Positions 23,831 to 32,945 of a stretch of 64,000 nt of DNA are shown piece after piece. The DNA lies in assembly GCF_003095375.1 (NCBI RefSeq), contig NZ_QEHR01000004.1, positions 62,001 to 126,000 of the forward strand. The letters are read 5' to 3'. The position numbers and the translations under genes are program-made. The stretch's first letter is position 1, and each line of letters begins with the position of its first letter. The notes below the pieces were generated by a model that made no database searches, was not told the origin of the DNA, and saw only the letters and a program-made list of their open reading frames with translations. The stretch comes from Marixanthomonas spongiae (lineage in GTDB: Bacteria > Bacteroidota > Bacteroidia > Flavobacteriales > Flavobacteriaceae).

Positions 23831-23838
23831 TATTTTTG
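23831..23838 (+). promoter_or_regulatory. Bacteroidetes promoter (CTTG...TATTTTTG)
   Basis: Exact TAnnTTTG at 23831-23838 with CTTG at 23807-23810 as a near -33 element, 20-base spacer; 18 bases before the ATG at 23857. Confidence 0.55.
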
Positions 23839-23856
23839 CGGTATAAATATACAGAT

Positions 23857-24090
23857 ATGGAATGGAAAGACTTCTTTTACGGTATTGCAGATTTATTTGA
23901 AAATGTACTTTTTATACCGTACGATGCCCTGCGCGACTTAGAGTTGGACAGTTGGTTTTTGGCCAATATTTTTTCGTGGATATTTATCCTTATTGGCGCA
24001 ACAGCCTTTGTTTATTGGATGCTCCAATTGAAAAAGTTTGACGAAAACACCGAGGACACCTATACGTACGAAGAAGGAAATTTAAGTTAG
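23857..24090 (+). CDS. Small membrane protein, DUF6341-like
   Basis: 77 residues with one membrane helix (IFSWIFILIGATAFVYWMLQL) and an acidic tail. An N-terminal amphipathic part reads DFFYGIADLFENVLFIPYDALR. The gene overlaps purD tail to tail by nine bases. The pairing of this small protein, DUF6427 and purD is common in flavobacteria. Function unknown. Confidence 0.75.
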   Translation: MEWKDFFYGIADLFENVLFIPYDALRDLELDSWFLANIFSWIFILIGATAFVYWMLQLKKFDENTEDTYTYEEGNLS

Positions 24091-25353
24091 GTCGAAACCG
24101 ATATCGGTTCTATAATACATCCTGTCGAAAGTTAGTTTTTCTATGTTTTGGTAGGATTTTTTTAGTGCTTTTTTGTAATCATCGCCTAACGAGGTAACCG
24201 CCAACACCCTTCCGCCACTGGTGACTAACTTACCCTCTTTGCCTGTGGTCCCAGCGTGAAAAATGATGGAATCTTTAATTTTATCAATTCCTGAAATTTC
24301 TTTTCCTTTTTGGTAGGCTTCGGGATATCCTCCTGAAACAAGCATGACCGTTGCTGCCGCACGATTATCTATTTCTAAGGCTATCGTATCCAATTTTTGC
24401 TGAAACGTGGCTTGCAATAATTTCCCAAGGTCGGTTTTTATCCTTGGTAGCACCACTTCGGTTTCGGGATCGCCCATACGCACGTTGTATTCAATTACAT
24501 ACGGCTGGTTGTTTACCTTTATCAAGCCTATGAACACAAACCCTTTGTAATCAATTTTTTCTTTCTGAAATCCTTCAACCGTTGGTTTTACAATGCGTTC
24601 TTCAATTTTTTGCATAAACACTTCATCGGCAAAAGGAACTGGAGAAATAGCGCCCATCCCGCCGGTGTTCAAGCCTTTGTCGCCTTCGCCAATGCGTTTG
24701 TAGTCTTTGGCGGTAGGCAGGATTTTATAGTTTTTGCCATCGGTCAATACAAAAACGCTCAGCTCGATTCCGTCTAGAAATTCTTCTATGACCACCGTTT
24801 TGCTGGCTTCACCAAATTTTCCGCCCAACATATGTTCCAGTTCGGTTTTTGCTTGGTCTAAGTCTTCAATAATCAAGACGCCCTTTCCGGCGGCCAAACC
24901 ATCGGCTTTTAATACATACGGCGGTTTTAGGGTTTCCAGAAATTCTTTTCCGGCTTTCAACGATTCTTTGGTAAAACTTTCGTAGGCTGCCGTCGGGATG
25001 TTATGCATCGCCATAAACTCTTTGGCGCGTTCTTTACTGCCTTCCAACAACGCCCCTCTTTTTGAAGGGCCGATGAGCATGACATCCTTTACTGTTTCAG
25101 AAGCAGAAAAATAATCTGAAATTCCTTGCACCAACGGGTCTTCGGGACCAACGACAACCATTTTAATATTGTTTTCTATCACCGCATCTTCAATCGCTTT
25201 AAAATCGGTTACTTTAATATTTAAATTGGTGGCTATGGCTTGGGTACCGGCATTTCCAGGCGCAACAAACAAGGCATCGCACAATTCGCTTTTTTTAAGT
25301 TGATGGGCAAAAGTATGTTCGCGGCCACCGGAGCCTAAGATTAAGATGTTCAT
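24082..25353 (-). CDS. purD: Phosphoribosylamine--glycine ligase (GARS)
   Basis: Second step of de novo purine synthesis: ATP-dependent joining of glycine to phosphoribosylamine. 423 residues from the ATG at 25353, chosen because the family always begins with M-x-ILILGSGGREHTFA. The ATP-grasp core is clear (YVLKADGLAAGKGVLI, FVFIGLIKVNNQPYVIEYNVRMGDPETE). Single domain, not fused to purM or purN. A TAnnTTTG element lies 21 bases upstream. Confidence 0.97.
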   Translation of the reverse strand: MNILILGSGGREHTFAHQLKKSELCDALFVAPGNAGTQAIATNLNIKVTDFKAIEDAVIENNIKMVVVGPEDPLVQGISDYFSASETVKDVMLIGPSKRGALLEGSKERAKEFMAMHNIPTAAYESFTKESLKAGKEFLETLKPPYVLKADGLAAGKGVLIIEDLDQAKTELEHMLGGKFGEASKTVVIEEFLDGIELSVFVLTDGKNYKILPTAKDYKRIGEGDKGLNTGGMGAISPVPFADEVFMQKIEERIVKPTVEGFQKEKIDYKGFVFIGLIKVNNQPYVIEYNVRMGDPETEVVLPRIKTDLGKLLQATFQQKLDTIALEIDNRAAATVMLVSGGYPEAYQKGKEISGIDKIKDSIIFHAGTTGKEGKLVTSGGRVLAVTSLGDDYKKALKKSYQNIEKLTFDRMYYRTDIGFDLT

Positions 25354-25374
25354 AAAGAAGATTTTATTGGACTT

Positions 25375-25382
25375 CAAAAATA
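25375..25382 (-). promoter_or_regulatory. Bacteroidetes -7 element (TATTTTTG) for purD
   Basis: Exact TAnnTTTG on the minus strand in the 63-base divergent spacer between purD and the CapK-like gene. Confidence 0.5.
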
Positions 25383-25416
25383 ATTGTTTGTAACTTGAAC
25401 CCCTAATTTTTTTAGG

Positions 25417-26742
25417 TTGAATTTATTTGAAACGACGTTACGGCTAAAGGGCTTTCCCATTCGGGAGGCAAAAAAGCGTTTGCAGGAAATACAGCAACTT
25501 TCAGAAACCGAGCATCAAGCATACGTGCACGATGCCCGGCAGAAAATTTTCGATTTTCACTTGCGGGAAAATCTTTTTTACCGGGATTTTATTGGCGATG
25601 CCCTCTTTGAAAAATGGGAAGACATCCCTGTTTTGACCAAAAAAGATTTGCAAATCCCTTTAAAGAAGCGGCTGTCCCAAGGTTTTACCAAAAAAAACAG
25701 TTATACCAGCAACACTTCCGGCTCTAGCGGGACGCCGTTGTTTTTTGCGAAAGATAAATTTTGCCATGCCATGACATGGGCAGTGATTATCGACCGTTTT
25801 GGTTGGTTTGGAATCGAGTTGGACACTTCATTTCAGGCACGTTTTTATGGCATTCCGTTGAATGTAAAAGATTACCAAAAGGAACGGTTAAAAGACCGGT
25901 TGAGCAATCGCTACCGGTTTCCTATTTTTGATCTTTCCGAAGAGAAACTGGAAGAATTTTTATCTATCTTCCGAAGAAAAAAATTTGATTACATCAATGG
26001 CCATACCAGTTCCATCGTGTTGTTTGCTAAATACCTTCAGAAAAGAAGCATTATCCTTTCGGAAGTTTGTCGCACGTTGAAATATTGTATCACGACCAGC
26101 GAAATGCTTTTCCCAACAGACAAATTTCTATTAGAAAACCAATTGGGAGTTCCCGTGGCGAACGAATATGGCGCCAGCGAGTTGGACCTTATCGCTTTCA
26201 CCAACGAAAAGGGTGCATTTCAAATTAATACAGAAACTCTTTTTGTAGAATTATTGGACGATAATGACCAATCTGTTCCATTTGATACTGCGGGTCGCGT
26301 GGTAGTTACTTCACTCTTTAACAAAGCACATCCTTTTATTCGTTATGAGGTGGGCGATATTGGCGTTATGGATGAAGCTTCTACGGTAAAAGAACCCATT
26401 TTAAAGCAATTAATTGGCCGGTCTAACGATAATGCTATTTTAAAAGACGGAAAAACCGTCCCTGGCCATACATTCTATTACGTTACCAAAAGCATTGTGG
26501 AAGAGGACGGGAATGTAAAGGAATTTATTGTAGAGCAGACTGCCTTAGATGCGTTTACTATTGTGTATGTTTCTGAACGGGAACTTACAGAAAAAGAAGT
26601 GAAAAAAGCAAACCAGTCCTTGACACAATACGTAGACGGCGACCTCAACATCACCTACAAGCGCGTAGAAGTATTGCACCGCAACCAAAGTGGGAAATTA
26701 AAGCAATTTGTGTCGAAAATAGATTTGATACAAGAGAATTGA
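25417..26742 (+). CDS. CapK/PaaK-like adenylate-forming enzyme
   Basis: 441 residues of the phenylacetate-CoA ligase/coenzyme F390 synthetase family. The nucleotide-binding loop is T100-SGSSGT-P107, followed by conserved YGASELDLIAFTN and HPFIRYEVGDIG. CapK-type members occur in capsule loci, where they may activate acyl or amino-acid decorations; substrate unknown. The start appears to be TTG at 25417: an in-frame TGA lies about 20 bases upstream and no ATG is near. First gene of the plus-strand arm of the polysaccharide locus. Confidence 0.82.
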   Translation: MNLFETTLRLKGFPIREAKKRLQEIQQLSETEHQAYVHDARQKIFDFHLRENLFYRDFIGDALFEKWEDIPVLTKKDLQIPLKKRLSQGFTKKNSYTSNTSGSSGTPLFFAKDKFCHAMTWAVIIDRFGWFGIELDTSFQARFYGIPLNVKDYQKERLKDRLSNRYRFPIFDLSEEKLEEFLSIFRRKKFDYINGHTSSIVLFAKYLQKRSIILSEVCRTLKYCITTSEMLFPTDKFLLENQLGVPVANEYGASELDLIAFTNEKGAFQINTETLFVELLDDNDQSVPFDTAGRVVVTSLFNKAHPFIRYEVGDIGVMDEASTVKEPILKQLIGRSNDNAILKDGKTVPGHTFYYVTKSIVEEDGNVKEFIVEQTALDAFTIVYVSERELTEKEVKKANQSLTQYVDGDLNITYKRVEVLHRNQSGKLKQFVSKIDLIQEN

Positions 26743-26813
26743 TATTTTAGATAAGGAATTTCAAAACTTTCTTAAATGTCCCTAATAATCAATATAGAGG
26801 AAAAAGTTATTTG

Positions 26814-26821
26814 TATTTTTG
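26814..26821 (+). promoter_or_regulatory. Bacteroidetes -7 element (TATTTTTG) for wecB
   Basis: Exact TAnnTTTG, 27 bases before the wecB ATG at 26849; no clear -33. Confidence 0.5.
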
Positions 26822-26848
26822 AATGGCTTGCATAAAAAATATATTAAA

Positions 26849-27931
26849 ATGAAGATAACAATCGTTGCTGGAGCCCGTCCCAATTTTATGAAAATTGCTC
26901 CCATAATTCACGCGATTGAAAAAAAAGAGGGCATAACCTACAGGCTTGTGCACACAGGGCAACATTACAATAAAAACCTGAGCGAAACTTTTTTTACTGA
27001 ATTAAACATCCCAAAACCCGCAGTAAACCTAGAGGTAAAGAGCGGATCGCAAGCCACCCAAACGGCTGCTATCATGGTCGCTTTTGAAAAAGATCTGGAA
27101 GAAAATAAAACAGACCTTGTGTTGGTAGTTGGTGATGTTACCTCAACCATGGCTTGTGCTATTGTAGCCAAAAAAGCCCACGTGAAAGTGGCTCACGTAG
27201 AAGCCGGTATACGCTCTGGAGACCTTACGATGCCAGAAGAAATAAACAGGATGGTGACCGATAGCATCACCGATTATTTCTTTACCACCTCGGTCTCAGC
27301 CAATAAAAACCTGTTAAAGGCTGGAACACCTGAGAACCGTATTTTTTTTGTTGGAAACGTAATGATAGACACGCTTAAAAAAAACTTACCTTTAATTAAA
27401 AGACCTAATTTTTGGGATATTTTACACCTAAAAGAAAAGCAATTTTATGTGCTAACATTACATCGGCCGTCTAATGTAGATGCCAAAAAAGATTTCTCAA
27501 AGTTATTACAAAAAATAATGGATGAATCTGATGACACCCCTGTGATTTTTCCAGTACATCCGCGTACGCAAAATATATTGAACGAGGCCAATCTCAATTT
27601 TGAAAACCTGCATTTTGTGGAACCACAAGGATATCTATCGTTTATTTACCTTATAAAAAATGCGAAAGCCGTTCTTACAGATTCAGGCGGGATTACTGAA
27701 GAAGCCTCAGTTTTAAATATTCCTTGCATAACATTCAGGAATTCAACAGAACGGCCTGAAACTTGCGAGCTGGGTACAAACAGACTGGTTGGTACTGATT
27801 TTAAAAAAATAGACCGTGCTTTTAAAGACTTAAAAGCCAATAATTGGAACACCTACACAGAAATACCTAAGTGGGACGGACATACAGCAACCCGTATTGT
27901 AGAAATTATTGCTAATGGCTATGAACAATAA
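26849..27931 (+). CDS. wecB: UDP-N-acetylglucosamine 2-epimerase, non-hydrolysing
   Basis: Interconverts UDP-GlcNAc and UDP-ManNAc. 360 residues. Signatures: GARPNFMKIAPI at the N-terminus, HVEAGIRSGD, MPEEINRMVTD, and TDSGGITEEASVLNIPCITFRNSTERPE. The ATG at 26849 matches the family start. UDP-ManNAc would suit the WecG/TagA-type transferase at 34391. A degenerate fragment of a different wecB copy lies at 48147. The 3' end overlaps the following glycosyltransferase by 11 bases. Confidence 0.95.
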   Translation: MKITIVAGARPNFMKIAPIIHAIEKKEGITYRLVHTGQHYNKNLSETFFTELNIPKPAVNLEVKSGSQATQTAAIMVAFEKDLEENKTDLVLVVGDVTSTMACAIVAKKAHVKVAHVEAGIRSGDLTMPEEINRMVTDSITDYFFTTSVSANKNLLKAGTPENRIFFVGNVMIDTLKKNLPLIKRPNFWDILHLKEKQFYVLTLHRPSNVDAKKDFSKLLQKIMDESDDTPVIFPVHPRTQNILNEANLNFENLHFVEPQGYLSFIYLIKNAKAVLTDSGGITEEASVLNIPCITFRNSTERPETCELGTNRLVGTDFKKIDRAFKDLKANNWNTYTEIPKWDGHTATRIVEIIANGYEQ

Positions 27932-29084
27932 GGAGGTTTTATTAATCTCCAATTACTTCCCGCCAGAAAAAGGGGCGGCCCCAAACCGCATGCACACCTT
28001 AGCTGTTAATTTAAACAGAGCGAATTACAACGTTCACGTGGTCTGCCCAATGCCCAATTACCCCAAAGGCGCTATTTTTAAAGAATTTAAAGGCAGTATT
28101 TACAAAAAAGAGGTGGAAGCTGCAGGCACCATCCATCGGCTGTGGCTGTGGCCCAGCAATTCCAGCAATAAGTTTGTTCGCTTACTTTCCATGCTGTCTT
28201 TTTCGATGAGCCTTTCATTCTTCTTTCTATTTAAAAGAAGTCCCAAAAAGATATTTATACAATATTCACCTGTTTTTGTAGGCTTTACCGCTGTTTTTTG
28301 GACGTGGTTGCTTGGCAAAAAAAGGATTTTAAATGTATCGGACCTTTGGCCCTTGGCAGGTTTGGAAATGGGTTTGCTTCATAAAGGAGCGTATTACTCG
28401 GTTTTGGAATGGATGGAGCATTTCTGTTATAAAAAGTCGCATCTGGTGGTTGGGCAGTCTGAAGAAATTCTAACCCACGTAAAAGCAAGATGTAATACAG
28501 CTCCTTTTTTATACCGAAATATCCCAGATTTCAACCCTCCGTCATTTATGGAAACTTCACTTGAAAAACCCATTACCCTCGTCTATGCCGGTTTATTGGG
28601 CATCGCACAGGGATTGACGGAAATATGTTCTAAAATACAGCTTCCCGATGACGTTGAACTGCATATTTATGGCGCCGGACCAGAGACAGATAAGATCTCA
28701 AAAATCAACAAGAAAAATATCGTTTACCACGGCGAAATAGACCGGACCGAACTCCATAAAACCCTGCAACAATATGATCTTGCATTTATACCGCTGACCA
28801 ATAGGATTTACGGCTCGGTACCTTCAAAATTGTTTGAATATACCCGTTTGGGGCTTGCAGTGATTTATTTTGCAGGTGGCGAAGGCGGAAAGTTGGTTGA
28901 AACACACCAATTGGGATGGAACATACCAGTTTCAGACTTTGATGCGTTACAAGCCTTTATTTCTGAATTATCCATAGAAAAATTAAAAGCATTAAAAAAA
29001 GAGGAGGTACAAAAGAAAGCGGTTAAGGCCTTTAATTTTCAAAAGCAGTTTAACAACTTTGTAAAAGCATTAGAAAGCCTTTAA
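27921..29084 (+). CDS. Glycosyltransferase family 4
   Basis: 387 residues from the ATG at 27921. The N-terminal half opens VLLISNYFPPEKGAAPNRMHTLAVNL, typical of GT4 enzymes with the GT-B fold; the C-terminal half has YAGLLGIAQGLTEI and IPLTNRIYGSVPSKLFEYTRLGLAVIYFAGGEGG, the donor-binding region. No membrane helix. Translation is probably coupled to wecB. It may add a ManNAc- or GlcNAc-type residue to the lipid-linked glycan; sugar specificity is not readable. Confidence 0.88.
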   Translation: MNNKEVLLISNYFPPEKGAAPNRMHTLAVNLNRANYNVHVVCPMPNYPKGAIFKEFKGSIYKKEVEAAGTIHRLWLWPSNSSNKFVRLLSMLSFSMSLSFFFLFKRSPKKIFIQYSPVFVGFTAVFWTWLLGKKRILNVSDLWPLAGLEMGLLHKGAYYSVLEWMEHFCYKKSHLVVGQSEEILTHVKARCNTAPFLYRNIPDFNPPSFMETSLEKPITLVYAGLLGIAQGLTEICSKIQLPDDVELHIYGAGPETDKISKINKKNIVYHGEIDRTELHKTLQQYDLAFIPLTNRIYGSVPSKLFEYTRLGLAVIYFAGGEGGKLVETHQLGWNIPVSDFDALQAFISELSIEKLKALKKEEVQKKAVKAFNFQKQFNNFVKALESL

Positions 29085-29126
29085 AATTATGTTTTTAAGA
29101 TAAAATGGCATGGTAGGCTTCCTATA

Positions 29127-29153
29127 CCTACAGGGTTTTAAAAACCCTGTAGG
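29127..29153. terminator. Bidirectional terminator/palindrome between convergent genes
   Basis: Arms CCTACAGGGTTTT (29127-29139) and complement (29141-29153) around one base. It separates the plus-strand GT4 gene from the minus-strand initiating transferase. Same layout as 4465-4491 with paired base changes. Confidence 0.75.
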
Positions 29154-29159
29154 AAAAGA

Positions 29160-30515
29160 TCAATACGCTTTTTTATCGCCCTTTATAGCGTTATAAATGG
29201 TTTGGAACACGATTTTAATATCCAAGAACAACGACCAGTTTTCCAAATAGAAAATATCGTACTTAACCCGGTTGATGATGTCGTTTTCGGTTTCCACTTC
29301 ACCTCGGTAACCGCTTACTTGGGCCAAACCGGTGATGCCCGGTTTTATGAAGTGGCGCACCATAAACTTATCGATACGCTCGGCATACATATGCGTGTGG
29401 CTTACCATATGAGGACGTGGCCCTACGACCGACATATCGCCTTTCAATACGTTGATAAATTGCGGCATCTCATCGATACTGGTTTTACGTAAAATACGCC
29501 CTACCGATGTAACCCTTGTATCCCCTTTGCTGATCTGGTGCAAATGGGCCATGGGGTTAGGCTTCATGGAACGGAATTTATAACAAAAAAACTCTTTATA
29601 ATCCAAGCCGTTCCTTTTCTGCTTGAAAAAAACAGGGCCTTTGGATTCCAGTTTTATGAGGATGGCCAAGATTGGGGTAAGCCAAGAAAGAATTCCGATT
29701 ATCACTATTAATGATAAAATAATATCGAAACTTCTTTTTATAAACTGATTAAACGGTTCGTCCATCGGTATTTTGCGCAATGACAATATGGGCAACACCC
29801 CGTAATAGCTAAAATCCAGTTTTTTGCTGTAAATTTCTTTATTGTCGGGCAGAAACTTTAATGTTTTCAAGTTATTGTCCACATAGTCGATCAATAGTAT
29901 AAGCTCGGGATTATCCAGTTCGGCTACGGAAGAATATATTTCGTCAATATTGTTCTCATTGATGTAATCGATACAGGCTTCAATGGTTGTTTTCCCTTTT
30001 CCTTTTAAGTTGAACGTCTTATCCAAATGGTACCCGTACTCCGGATTATCGGAAAAAAACTTGCGCAACTGGTCGGTTTTTTTGTTCAGGCCAATGATCA
30101 CTACCTTCCTTCGGTTGCCACCTGTCCATAACCGGTATTTTTTTAAGAGGAAATAAATAGTGAACTTGACCACCGTAATACAGGCCATGACCAAAAGCAC
30201 ATAGTTTATTACGGCAAGGGGACTGTGGTTCTCTACATTGAAAATACCAAAGTAGGCAAAAACGATCAAGAAGAAGATGACGAACTGTTTCCCGATGAGC
30301 GACATGATTTTTGCTACGTGGGTGAAACGGTATATTTCGTAAAAACTGGATTTTAATGAAAGGATAACCCATCCTAAAGTTACAAAAGCAGTGAAATTGA
30401 TGATATCATACGTTTCAGAAAAGAAATAAAAAGCCCATAAATGAATGATCAACAGATCAATCACATAACTTAATGGCCTTAAATAGCCCGAATATCGTCC
30501 GCTTTTAAAAATCAT
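29160..30515 (-). CDS. Polyprenyl glycosylphosphotransferase (initiating sugar transferase)
   Basis: 451 residues. The N-terminal part has about four to five membrane helices and a nucleotide-binding-like domain; the C-terminal part is the bacterial sugar transferase domain with IKRSFDIILSLIVI, PVFFKQKRNGLDYKEF, SIDEMPQFINVLKGDMSVVGPRPHM and PGITGLAQVSGYRGE. Such enzymes load the first sugar-1-phosphate onto undecaprenyl phosphate and start repeat-unit assembly. It follows UXS with no gap, making it the last gene of the wzy-ugd-UXS unit. WcaJ-like (glucose) is likely but unproved. Confidence 0.92.
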   Translation of the reverse strand: MIFKSGRYSGYLRPLSYVIDLLIIHLWAFYFFSETYDIINFTAFVTLGWVILSLKSSFYEIYRFTHVAKIMSLIGKQFVIFFLIVFAYFGIFNVENHSPLAVINYVLLVMACITVVKFTIYFLLKKYRLWTGGNRRKVVIIGLNKKTDQLRKFFSDNPEYGYHLDKTFNLKGKGKTTIEACIDYINENNIDEIYSSVAELDNPELILLIDYVDNNLKTLKFLPDNKEIYSKKLDFSYYGVLPILSLRKIPMDEPFNQFIKRSFDIILSLIVIIGILSWLTPILAILIKLESKGPVFFKQKRNGLDYKEFFCYKFRSMKPNPMAHLHQISKGDTRVTSVGRILRKTSIDEMPQFINVLKGDMSVVGPRPHMVSHTHMYAERIDKFMVRHFIKPGITGLAQVSGYRGEVETENDIINRVKYDIFYLENWSLFLDIKIVFQTIYNAIKGDKKAY

Positions 30516-31505
30516 CTACTTCTTGATATGGTCTGAAAAATTTTTGTGTTCGCTCTTCTGCAAAGCCTCTTTTGAAAAACCTTTAAAGTATTCATAGGTG
30601 GTTTTCAATCCTTCTGCCCTAGATATTTTTGGTTCCCAGCCCAGAATTTCCTTTGCCTTTGCAATATCGGGCTGTCGTTGCATGGGATCGTCTTTGGGCA
30701 GGGGCTTGAATACGATTTTCTGCTGGGTTCCGGTTAATTTTATGATTTCTTCGGCGAAATCGAGAATGCTGATTTCATGCGGATTGCCAATATTGACGGG
30801 TAATGAATAATCGCTCATCAAGAGTTTGTAAAGCCCTTCCACTTGGTCATCGACATAACAAAACGAACGAGTTTGCGAGCCATCGCCAAAAACGGTCAAA
30901 TCTTCGCCACGTAAGGCCTGACCCAAAAATGCCGGGATCACACGGCCATCGTTTAAGCGCATTCTGGGGCCGTAGGTGTTAAAAATTCGGGCAATGCGGG
31001 TTTCCAAGCCGTGAAAGCGGTGGTAGGCCATGGTGATGGACTCTTGAAAGCGCTTGGCTTCGTCGTAAACGCCCCGAGGGCCTATGGTGTTCACATTTCC
31101 GTAGTATGCTTCGTTTTGAGGATGCACCAAGGGGTCGCCATACACTTCGGAAGTGGAGGCGATCAAGATACGGGCGTTTTTTTCTTTGGCCAACCCCAAT
31201 AAATTGTGCGTGCCCAAAGACCCCACTTTCAACGTTTGAATTGGTATTTTTAGGTAATCAATGGGGCTTGCAGGCGATGCAAAGTGTAAAATGTAATCCA
31301 CTTTTCCCGGTACGTGCACAAATTTGGTAACGTCGTGATGGTAAAAATGAAAGTCTTTGTGCTGAAAAAGATGCGCTATGTTCTTTAAATCTCCAGTGAT
31401 CAGGTTGTCCATGCCTATTACCTCAAACCCTTCTGCGATAAAACGATCGCACAAGTGAGAGCCCAAAAAGCCTGCGGCACCAGTTATGACTATCTTTTTT
31501 TTCAT
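30516..31505 (-). CDS. UDP-glucuronate decarboxylase (UDP-xylose synthase)
   Basis: 329-residue extended SDR enzyme. Rossmann motif G9-AAGFLG15, catalytic Y147-DEA-K151 within the [12 protein letters not shown] signature of UXS, and STSEVYGDP. It converts UDP-glucuronate to UDP-xylose using bound NAD. Three bases separate it from ugd upstream, which makes the UDP-glucuronate. Length is close to that of soluble UXS. Confidence 0.93.
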   Translation of the reverse strand: MKKKIVITGAAGFLGSHLCDRFIAEGFEVIGMDNLITGDLKNIAHLFQHKDFHFYHHDVTKFVHVPGKVDYILHFASPASPIDYLKIPIQTLKVGSLGTHNLLGLAKEKNARILIASTSEVYGDPLVHPQNEAYYGNVNTIGPRGVYDEAKRFQESITMAYHRFHGLETRIARIFNTYGPRMRLNDGRVIPAFLGQALRGEDLTVFGDGSQTRSFCYVDDQVEGLYKLLMSDYSLPVNIGNPHEISILDFAEEIIKLTGTQQKIVFKPLPKDDPMQRQPDIAKAKEILGWEPKISRAEGLKTTYEYFKGFSKEALQKSEHKNFSDHIKK

Positions 31506-31508
31506 CTT

Positions 31509-32810
31509 TTAATTTCTTCCTATGGAAACGTAGGTAAAGCCTTCATTTTTAACATCATCAACTTGGTACAGGTTTCTGCCGTCGAAAATGACCGGTTTTT
31601 TTAATTTCTGTTTTATTTTACTGAAATCGGGCGTCCTAAAGATGCTCCATTCGGTACAAATCAAGAGCGTATCGGCTCCTTCCAAGGCATCGTACATAGA
31701 ATCGGCATAGCTTAGGGTGTCGCCAAATTGTTTTTTAATATTGGGCATCGCTTCTGGGTCGAAAACGGTGAGCTGCGCCCCTTTTTCGAGCAATGCATGC
31801 ATCATATCTATGGCTGGGGCCTCGCGAACATCATCGGTTTCAGGCTTAAAGGCCAGCCCCCAAACAGCGATGTGTTTTCCTTGTAAACCATCTTTAAAAT
31901 AGTTTTCCATCTTGGGAAGCAGGATTGTTTTTTGTTTTTTGTTCACTTCAATGACCGAATTCAATATCTTAAAATCATAATCTTCATCTTTTCCGGCTTT
32001 TTGGAGCGCTTTTACGTCTTTTGGAAAACAGGACCCACCGTAACCAATCCCGGGAAACAAAAACCGTTTGCCAATACGGGAGTCGGTGCCCATCCCGGCA
32101 CGGACTTTATCCACATCGGCACCTACTTTTTCGCAATAGTTGGCAATCTCGTTCATAAACGTGATCTTGGTCGCCAAAAAGGAGTTGGCGGCGTACTTGG
32201 TGAGTTCGGCCGATTTTTCGTCCATGACGATAATGGGATTTCCAGAACGTACAAACGGCGCGTAGAGCTTCTGCATGAGCTCGGTCGCTTGTTCACTGCT
32301 GGACCCAATGACAATGCGTTCGGGCTTTAAAAAGTCGTCCACGGCAAAGCCTTCCCTTAAAAATTCGGGATTGGAAACTACATCAAATTTGCAGTTGGCA
32401 TTTTCGGCAATTATCGCTTTTACTTTTTCGGCAGTACCTACGGGAACGGTGCTTTTATCGACAATTACTTTGTAGGTTTTTATTTTCTTTCCTATTGCTG
32501 AAGCAACGTTTAATACATACGAAAGATCTGCCGAGCCATCTTCATCTTCGGGCGTGGGCAATGCCAAGAATACAATTTCGCCATGCTCCAAGCCTTCATC
32601 CAATGATGTTGTAAATTGAAGGCGGTTGGCTTCAATATTACGTTCGAAAAGGACATCGAGATGCGGTTCGTAAATAGGGACTGTGCCATTGCGCATGGCC
32701 TCGACCTTCTCTTTGTCGATATCCACGCATAGCACTTCGTTTCCTGTCTCGGCAAGGCATGTGCCCGTAACGAGCCCTACGTAACCTGTTCCTACAACTG
32801 TTATATTCAT
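31509..32810 (-). CDS. ugd: UDP-glucose 6-dehydrogenase
   Basis: 433 residues. NAD-binding VVGTGYVGLVTGTCLA at the N-terminus; catalytic cysteine C261 in GIGYGGSCFPKDVKALQ; C-terminal UDP-binding domain with AVWGLAFKPETDDVREAPAI. Oxidises UDP-glucose to UDP-glucuronate in the cytoplasm. Immediately followed by UXS. A TAnnTTTG element at 32923 offers a promoter independent of the upstream wzy-like gene. Confidence 0.96.
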   Translation of the reverse strand: MNITVVGTGYVGLVTGTCLAETGNEVLCVDIDKEKVEAMRNGTVPIYEPHLDVLFERNIEANRLQFTTSLDEGLEHGEIVFLALPTPEDEDGSADLSYVLNVASAIGKKIKTYKVIVDKSTVPVGTAEKVKAIIAENANCKFDVVSNPEFLREGFAVDDFLKPERIVIGSSSEQATELMQKLYAPFVRSGNPIIVMDEKSAELTKYAANSFLATKITFMNEIANYCEKVGADVDKVRAGMGTDSRIGKRFLFPGIGYGGSCFPKDVKALQKAGKDEDYDFKILNSVIEVNKKQKTILLPKMENYFKDGLQGKHIAVWGLAFKPETDDVREAPAIDMMHALLEKGAQLTVFDPEAMPNIKKQFGDTLSYADSMYDALEGADTLLICTEWSIFRTPDFSKIKQKLKKPVIFDGRNLYQVDDVKNEGFTYVSIGRN

Positions 32811-32922
32811 CGGTTTGTTTTATTTGTTTCTATGCAACCACCATCCTCTTGGCGATTTTACTTTGTTGAAAAAACCTTAAAAAAAGGATGTTTTTATGGT
32901 TTAACGTCTTGGTTTTCGAGTG

Positions 32923-32930
32923 CAAAAATA
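32923..32930 (-). promoter_or_regulatory. Bacteroidetes -7 element (TATTTTTG) before ugd
   Basis: Exact TAnnTTTG on the minus strand in the 135-base spacer; it would give a leader of about 110 bases. Weaker than other cases because of the distance. Confidence 0.35.
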
Positions 32931-32945
32931 CAATTTGCTGGCATT

